In this document: positions 5,668 through 8,512 of the stretch, one piece after another
How positions within the stretch are numbered: the first letter of the stretch is position 1
Layout: each line of letters opens with the position of its first letter
Assembly: GCA_030611395.1 (NCBI GenBank)
Contig: JAUWPX010000044.1
Location: forward strand, 1 to 8,512
DNA: 8,512 bases
Reading direction: 5' to 3'
From: Bacteroidota bacterium
Lineage (GTDB): Bacteria; Bacteroidota; Bacteroidia; Bacteroidales; VadinHA17
Translations under genes and position numbers: made by a program
Notes under the pieces: generated by a model
What the model was told of the DNA's origin: nothing
Database searches by the model: none
What the model saw: the letters and a program-made list of their open reading frames with translations, nothing else

Positions 5668-6936
5668 TTAATAAAGTTTTGCCGGGTGATCATCAAGGCT
5701 ATGAATAATCAATCCACTTCTGAGTTTTGGTTCGAACCATGTAGTTTTCGGTGGCATAATATTACCTGTATCCGCAATTCTGATTAATCGTTTCATAGAA
5801 ACAGGAAACAAAGCAAAAGCAACTTTTGTTTCCCCGGAATCAACCCGTTTTTTCAACTCTTCTAACCCGCGGATTCCACCAACAAAATCAATCCGTTCTG
5901 ATCTTCTCAGATCTTTGATGTCAAGAACCGGAGCTAATACTTGCTTTGTAAGTATTGTTACATCCAATGCACCTACCGGATCGTTATCATCGTAAATATT
6001 TTTATCCGCTGTAAGGGAGTACCATTTCCCCTCCAGGTACATTGAAAAGTTATGCAGTTTATCTGGTTTATAGATATCTGTTCCTTTTTCTTCAATACAA
6101 AATCCATTTTCAAGCTTCTTTAGAAATTCCCCTGATGTAAGTCCATTCAGATCCCTGACTACTCTGTTATAATCAATTATTGTAAGCTGGTTATGAGGAA
6201 AATGCACAGCCAGAAAAAAGTTATATTCTTCATCACCCTGATAGTTTGGATTATTTTTTCTCTTCTCCTCACCCACCCTTGCTGCAGCGGCTGTACGATG
6301 ATGTCCATCAGCCACGTATGTATAAGGGATTTCGTTAAAAAGTAAAATAATTCGTTTTGTCACCTTTTCATCTTTTACCACCCAGAAATGGTGACTAATA
6401 CCATCATCAGCAACAAAATCATATTCAGGAACATTTGAATCAGCATATTCCTTAACCAGTCTATCCAATTCTAAGTGAGCCGGATAAGAAAAGAAAACCG
6501 GTTCGATATTTGCATTATTAATCCGCACATGTTTCATGCGATCTTCTTCTTTGTCTGGTCTGGTGAGTTCATGTTTCCGTATAACACCATTTAGATAATC
6601 ATCAACAGAAGCTCCTCCTACAATACCATATTGTGTTCTGCCATTCATTGTTTGGGCATATATATAAATGTGTTCCTTATTATCCTGAACCAACCATCCA
6701 TTTTGTAAGAATTTATTAAAGTTTTCTTTTGCCTTATTATAGACAATATTGCTATGTATATCCACGTCCTGTTCAAGGTCAATTTCAGGTTTAATAATAT
6801 GAAGCAAGCTGTATTCATTACCTTTAGCTTCCTCTCTTGCTTCCTGCGAATTTAAAACATCATAAGGACGGGAAGCAATTTTTTCAGCAATCTCTCTGGT
6901 TGGCCTGATCCCTCTAAATGGTTTAAGTACTGCCAT
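5668..6936 (-). CDS. DUF1015 (COG4198) family protein in the serine biosynthesis operon
   Basis: The 422 residues match the DUF1015 family from end to end, a normal length. Recognisable blocks are Arg-Pro-Tyr-Asp-Val-Leu at 23-28, a Lys-His-Glu-Leu-Thr-Arg-Pro segment at 121-127 followed by a charged stretch to about 138, Tyr-Val-Ala-Asp-Gly-His-His-Arg-Thr-Ala-Ala-Ala at 207-218, and Met-Pro-Pro-Lys-Thr-Thr-Trp-Phe-Glu-Pro-Lys at 394-404. There is no signal peptide or membrane segment, so it is cytoplasmic. The family has no established biochemical role that I know of. The Asp-Gly-His-His-Arg motif resembles the nucleotide-binding motif of ParB/sulfiredoxin-fold proteins, which include free-serine kinases (SerK, SbnI). 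With serA and serC directly upstream, a role in serine or phosphoserine metabolism is a reasonable inference. The start at 6936 is preceded by short tandem repeats rather than a Shine-Dalgarno sequence. Confidence 0.93.
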   Translation of the reverse strand: MAVLKPFRGIRPTREIAEKIASRPYDVLNSQEAREEAKGNEYSLLHIIKPEIDLEQDVDIHSNIVYNKAKENFNKFLQNGWLVQDNKEHIYIYAQTMNGRTQYGIVGGASVDDYLNGVIRKHELTRPDKEEDRMKHVRINNANIEPVFFSYPAHLELDRLVKEYADSNVPEYDFVADDGISHHFWVVKDEKVTKRIILLFNEIPYTYVADGHHRTAAAARVGEEKRKNNPNYQGDEEYNFFLAVHFPHNQLTIIDYNRVVRDLNGLTSGEFLKKLENGFCIEEKGTDIYKPDKLHNFSMYLEGKWYSLTADKNIYDDNDPVGALDVTILTKQVLAPVLDIKDLRRSERIDFVGGIRGLEELKKRVDSGETKVAFALFPVSMKRLIRIADTGNIMPPKTTWFEPKLRSGLIIHSLDDHPAKLY

Positions 6937-6943
6937 GGCAAAT

Positions 6944-6972
6944 TTGTTAATTGGTTAAATTGGTTAATTGGT
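6944..6972. repeat. Tandem TTGGTTAA-type repeat upstream of DUF1015
   Basis: About 3.5 copies of an 8-9 bp unit lie in a row: TTGTTAA (6944-6950), TTGGTTAA plus A (6951-6959), TTGGTTAA (6960-6967) and TTGGT (6968-6972). They occupy the leader immediately before the DUF1015 start, where a ribosome-binding site would be. Slipped-strand expansion could change the leader length here. Confidence 0.75.
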
Positions 6973-7016
6973 CATCAAACCTCAAACATTCTTCCTTTAA
7001 TCTATTTATCTTACTC

Positions 7017-7049
7017 AATTTGTAATTTTAAATTTGTAATTTTAAATTT
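7017..7049. repeat. 14-bp tandem repeat in the serA-DUF1015 spacer
   Basis: The unit AATTTGTAATTTTA occurs twice exactly (7017-7030 and 7031-7044), with a partial third copy AATTT (7045-7049). It is a separate array from the TTGGTTAA repeat 45 bp away. It looks like low-complexity intergenic DNA grown by replication slippage, and no function is indicated. Confidence 0.8.
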
Positions 7050-7051
7050 CT

Positions 7052-7086
7052 TTGACTTTATATACTGGCTCTAATTGACTTTATAT
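7052..7086. repeat. 12-bp direct repeat at the 3' end of serA
   Basis: TTGACTTTATAT occurs at 7052-7063 and again at 7075-7086, 23 bp apart start to start. The right copy encodes the last residues of SerA (Tyr-Lys-Val-Asn region) and the left copy lies just after its stop codon. This looks like a small duplication of the gene end, or a mark left by a slippage or insertion event. Confidence 0.65.
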
Positions 7087-7997
7087 GTAATATCGCCTTT
7101 CGTAAAAAAATCTATTATCTGATTTGCTGCTGCAACTCCGGCATTAATATTTGCTTCTTTTGTTTGAGCACCCATTTTTTTCGGAGTAAAGTAATATCTC
7201 CCTTCATACTTTTGTTCAAATTCATCTTTACAATCAGGAGCAACGTCAGCCAGATAACTAAAATCACTTCTATCATCCATAATTTTCAACAAAGAATCCT
7301 CATCAACCACCTCCTTGCGGGCAGTGTTTACAATAGTTGCTCCCTTAGGCATTTGTTTCATTAGATTATAGTTAACAGATCCTTTTGTTTTTTCATTAGC
7401 CGGCATATGGAGAGAAATATACTGACATTTTCGATACAATTCCTCAGCAGAATCAACCGGAATAACATTATCTTTTCGTATATTTTCACTTTCAATATAT
7501 GGATCGAAAGCATATATCTCCATGCCAAATCCTTTTGCAATGTTGGACACCAGTTTCCCAACATGTCCATAAGCATGCATGCCAAGCTTTTTCCCTTTTA
7601 ATTCGGTACCAGGCTTACCGTTAAACAGGTTACGTGCAAAATAGACCATCATTCCAAGTGCCAGTTCAGCCACTGCGTTAGAATTCTGTCCGGGTGTATT
7701 CATCACTACTACATTATGCACTGTAGCTGCTTCAAGGTCAACGTTATCATATCCGGCACCGGCTCTTACTACTATTTCAAGGTTTTCTGCAGCTTCTATT
7801 ACTTCCTTTGTCACCTTATCTGAACGGATTATCAGGGCATTAGCTCCTTTTACAGCTTCAATAAGATCCTCCTGGCTTTCATATTTTTCAATCAACTCCA
7901 TTTCATATCCGGCTTCATTACAAATCTTTTTTATAATGGGTAATGTTTCAGGGGCAAATGGTTTCTCGGTTGCTACTAATACTTTCTTCATCATCAT
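7071..7997 (-). CDS. serA: D-3-phosphoglycerate dehydrogenase, short lysine-type (type IIIK-like)
   Basis: SerA catalyses the first step of serine synthesis, the NAD-dependent oxidation of 3-phosphoglycerate to 3-phosphohydroxypyruvate. The 308 residues are the short form, with substrate- and NAD-binding domains only and no C-terminal ACT domain for serine feedback. Seen are the substrate loop Val-Arg-Ala-Gly-Ala-Gly-Tyr-Asp-Asn-Val-Asp (77-87), the nucleotide loop Ala-Tyr-Gly-His-Val-Gly (142-147, whose first Gly is replaced by Ala), NAD-preferring Asp165 and the catalytic Arg227 in Asn-Thr-Ala-Arg. The catalytic His of the usual Thr-Pro-His motif is Lys273 (Thr-Pro-Lys-Lys-Met-Gly-Ala), and the usual Glu in the Asp-Val-Phe-x-x-Glu region is not in place (Asp-Val-Ala-Pro-Asp-Cys at 251-256). 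The same His-to-Lys change defines the type IIIK enzyme of Entamoeba histolytica, which is related to Bacteroides proteins. Three consecutive ATG codons make the exact start uncertain by up to two residues. The gene lies 26 nt after serC, so the two are one operon. Confidence 0.92.
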   Translation of the reverse strand: MMMKKVLVATEKPFAPETLPIIKKICNEAGYEMELIEKYESQEDLIEAVKGANALIIRSDKVTKEVIEAAENLEIVVRAGAGYDNVDLEAATVHNVVVMNTPGQNSNAVAELALGMMVYFARNLFNGKPGTELKGKKLGMHAYGHVGKLVSNIAKGFGMEIYAFDPYIESENIRKDNVIPVDSAEELYRKCQYISLHMPANEKTKGSVNYNLMKQMPKGATIVNTARKEVVDEDSLLKIMDDRSDFSYLADVAPDCKDEFEQKYEGRYYFTPKKMGAQTKEANINAGVAAANQIIDFFTKGDITYKVN

Positions 7998-8023
7998 ATA
8001 ATTAATTTGTTTAAAAAGTAAAT

Positions 8024-8512
8024 TTATACTTTATCGTTTTCAAATTCCTGCATAAGTGCAATAAGTACCTCAACACTGTCTTTAGGTAAAGCATTATAGA
8101 TCGAAGCTCTGAAACCACCTACCGAGCGGTGACCTTTAATTCCAACCATCCCTCGTTCGGTAGCATACTCAAAAAATTCCTTCTCAAGAGTTGCATAATC
8201 TTCATTCATTACCCAGCAAACATTCATTATTGAACGATCTTGTTCGTTGGCAATAGTGGGAATAAACAGCTTATTTCTGCCAATTTCATTATATAATAAT
8301 TCTGCTTTTTCCCGGTTCATTTTATTCATGACTTCCATACCCCCCAGGTTCTTTATCCATTTTAGTGTCTGCAGTGCTGCAAATATTGCTATACATGGAG
8401 GGGTATTAAACATTGACCCTTTTTCTATATGGGTTTTATAATCAAGCATAGTTGGTATGATACGATTTACATTTCCCAGGGCATCATCCTTAACTATAAC
8501 AAATGTAACACC
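8024..8512 (-). CDS. serC: Phosphoserine aminotransferase SerC, C-terminal part (5' end outside window)
   Basis: The frame is open from the right edge of the window and gives 162 residues to the TAA at 8024-8026; an in-frame ATG at 8449 is internal, because the 21 codons before it also match SerC (Gly-Val-Thr-Phe-Val-Ile-Val-Lys). SerC is a PLP-dependent fold type I aminotransferase of about 360 residues that makes O-phosphoserine from 3-phosphohydroxypyruvate and glutamate. Family landmarks visible are Tyr-Lys-Thr-His, Phe-Asn-Thr-Pro-Pro (the Thr contacts the PLP phosphate across the dimer), Arg-Ser-Ile-Met-Asn-Val and Gly-His-Arg-Ser-Val-Gly-Gly-Phe-Arg-Ala-Ser-Ile-Tyr-Asn, whose His and Arg bind the substrate phosphate. 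The PLP-binding lysine would lie just upstream of the window. It heads the serC-serA-DUF1015 order seen here. Confidence 0.95.
   Translation of the reverse strand, partial: GVTFVIVKDDALGNVNRIIPTMLDYKTHIEKGSMFNTPPCIAIFAALQTLKWIKNLGGMEVMNKMNREKAELLYNEIGRNKLFIPTIANEQDRSIMNVCWVMNEDYATLEKEFFEYATERGMVGIKGHRSVGGFRASIYNALPKDSVEVLIALMQEFENDKV

Noticed and set aside
5656..5674. AT-only inverted repeat at the DUF1015 stop codon as a transcription terminator
   Set aside because: The stem has no G-C pairs and the downstream minus strand is A-rich rather than a T run, so termination is unlikely to be efficient.
7361..7601. Open frames on both strands inside serA
   Set aside because: They lie wholly within the confident serA gene in other frames and show no family features.
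8024..8449. SerC as a complete 141-residue protein starting at the ATG at 8449
   Set aside because: The frame continues upstream to the window edge with SerC-like sequence, so this ATG is internal and the gene is cut by the window.
1..8512. Mobile element, prophage, CRISPR or defence system
   Set aside because: No transposase, integrase, spaced palindromic repeats, tRNA-flanked boundary or defence domain is visible on either strand; the genes are housekeeping or lineage-typical.

Overview
The window looks like a chromosomal segment of a Bacteroidota bacterium, most likely of the Bacteroidales/Marinilabiliales group. This rests on AT-rich DNA, a serC-serA-DUF1015 gene order that I associate with Bacteroidota, a SerA of the short lysine-type found in Bacteroides, a UvrA of the Bacteroidota paralogue type, a Bacteroidota-like -7 promoter box (TAnnTTTG) and mostly absent Shine-Dalgarno sequences. 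No mobile element, CRISPR array, tRNA or rRNA gene is visible.

Layout. Positions 1-164 (+) are the 3' end of rsmE (16S rRNA m3U1498 methyltransferase). Convergent to it lie a 70-residue protein of unknown function (178-390, -) and, upstream of that, an ECF-type sigma factor (526-1113, -). The 135 bp between these two hold a GC-richer island with a bulged hairpin. A 164-bp divergent intergenic region separates the sigma factor from a full-length uvrA paralogue (1278-4121, +), which ends at a bidirectional hairpin terminator (4123-4148).

Everything to the right is on the minus strand and could be one transcriptional unit. It reads serC (8512-8024, 5' end outside the window), serA (7997-7071), a DUF1015/COG4198 protein (6936-5668), a lipoprotein (5543-4620) and a small secreted protein (4607-4167), and stops at the shared terminator. 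The gaps in this order are 26, 134, 124 and 12 nt.

How the genes work together. SerA oxidises 3-phosphoglycerate to 3-phosphohydroxypyruvate and SerC transaminates it to O-phosphoserine. No phosphoserine phosphatase is seen. DUF1015 sits next in line and carries an Ala-Asp-Gly-His-His-Arg motif that resembles the nucleotide-binding motif of ParB/sulfiredoxin-fold free-serine kinases, so a role in phosphoserine metabolism is the most interesting testable idea here. The lipoprotein and secreted protein form a tight, uncharacterised envelope pair. The sigma factor, its small downstream gene and the structured spacer may form a regulatory unit whose target cannot be read from this window.
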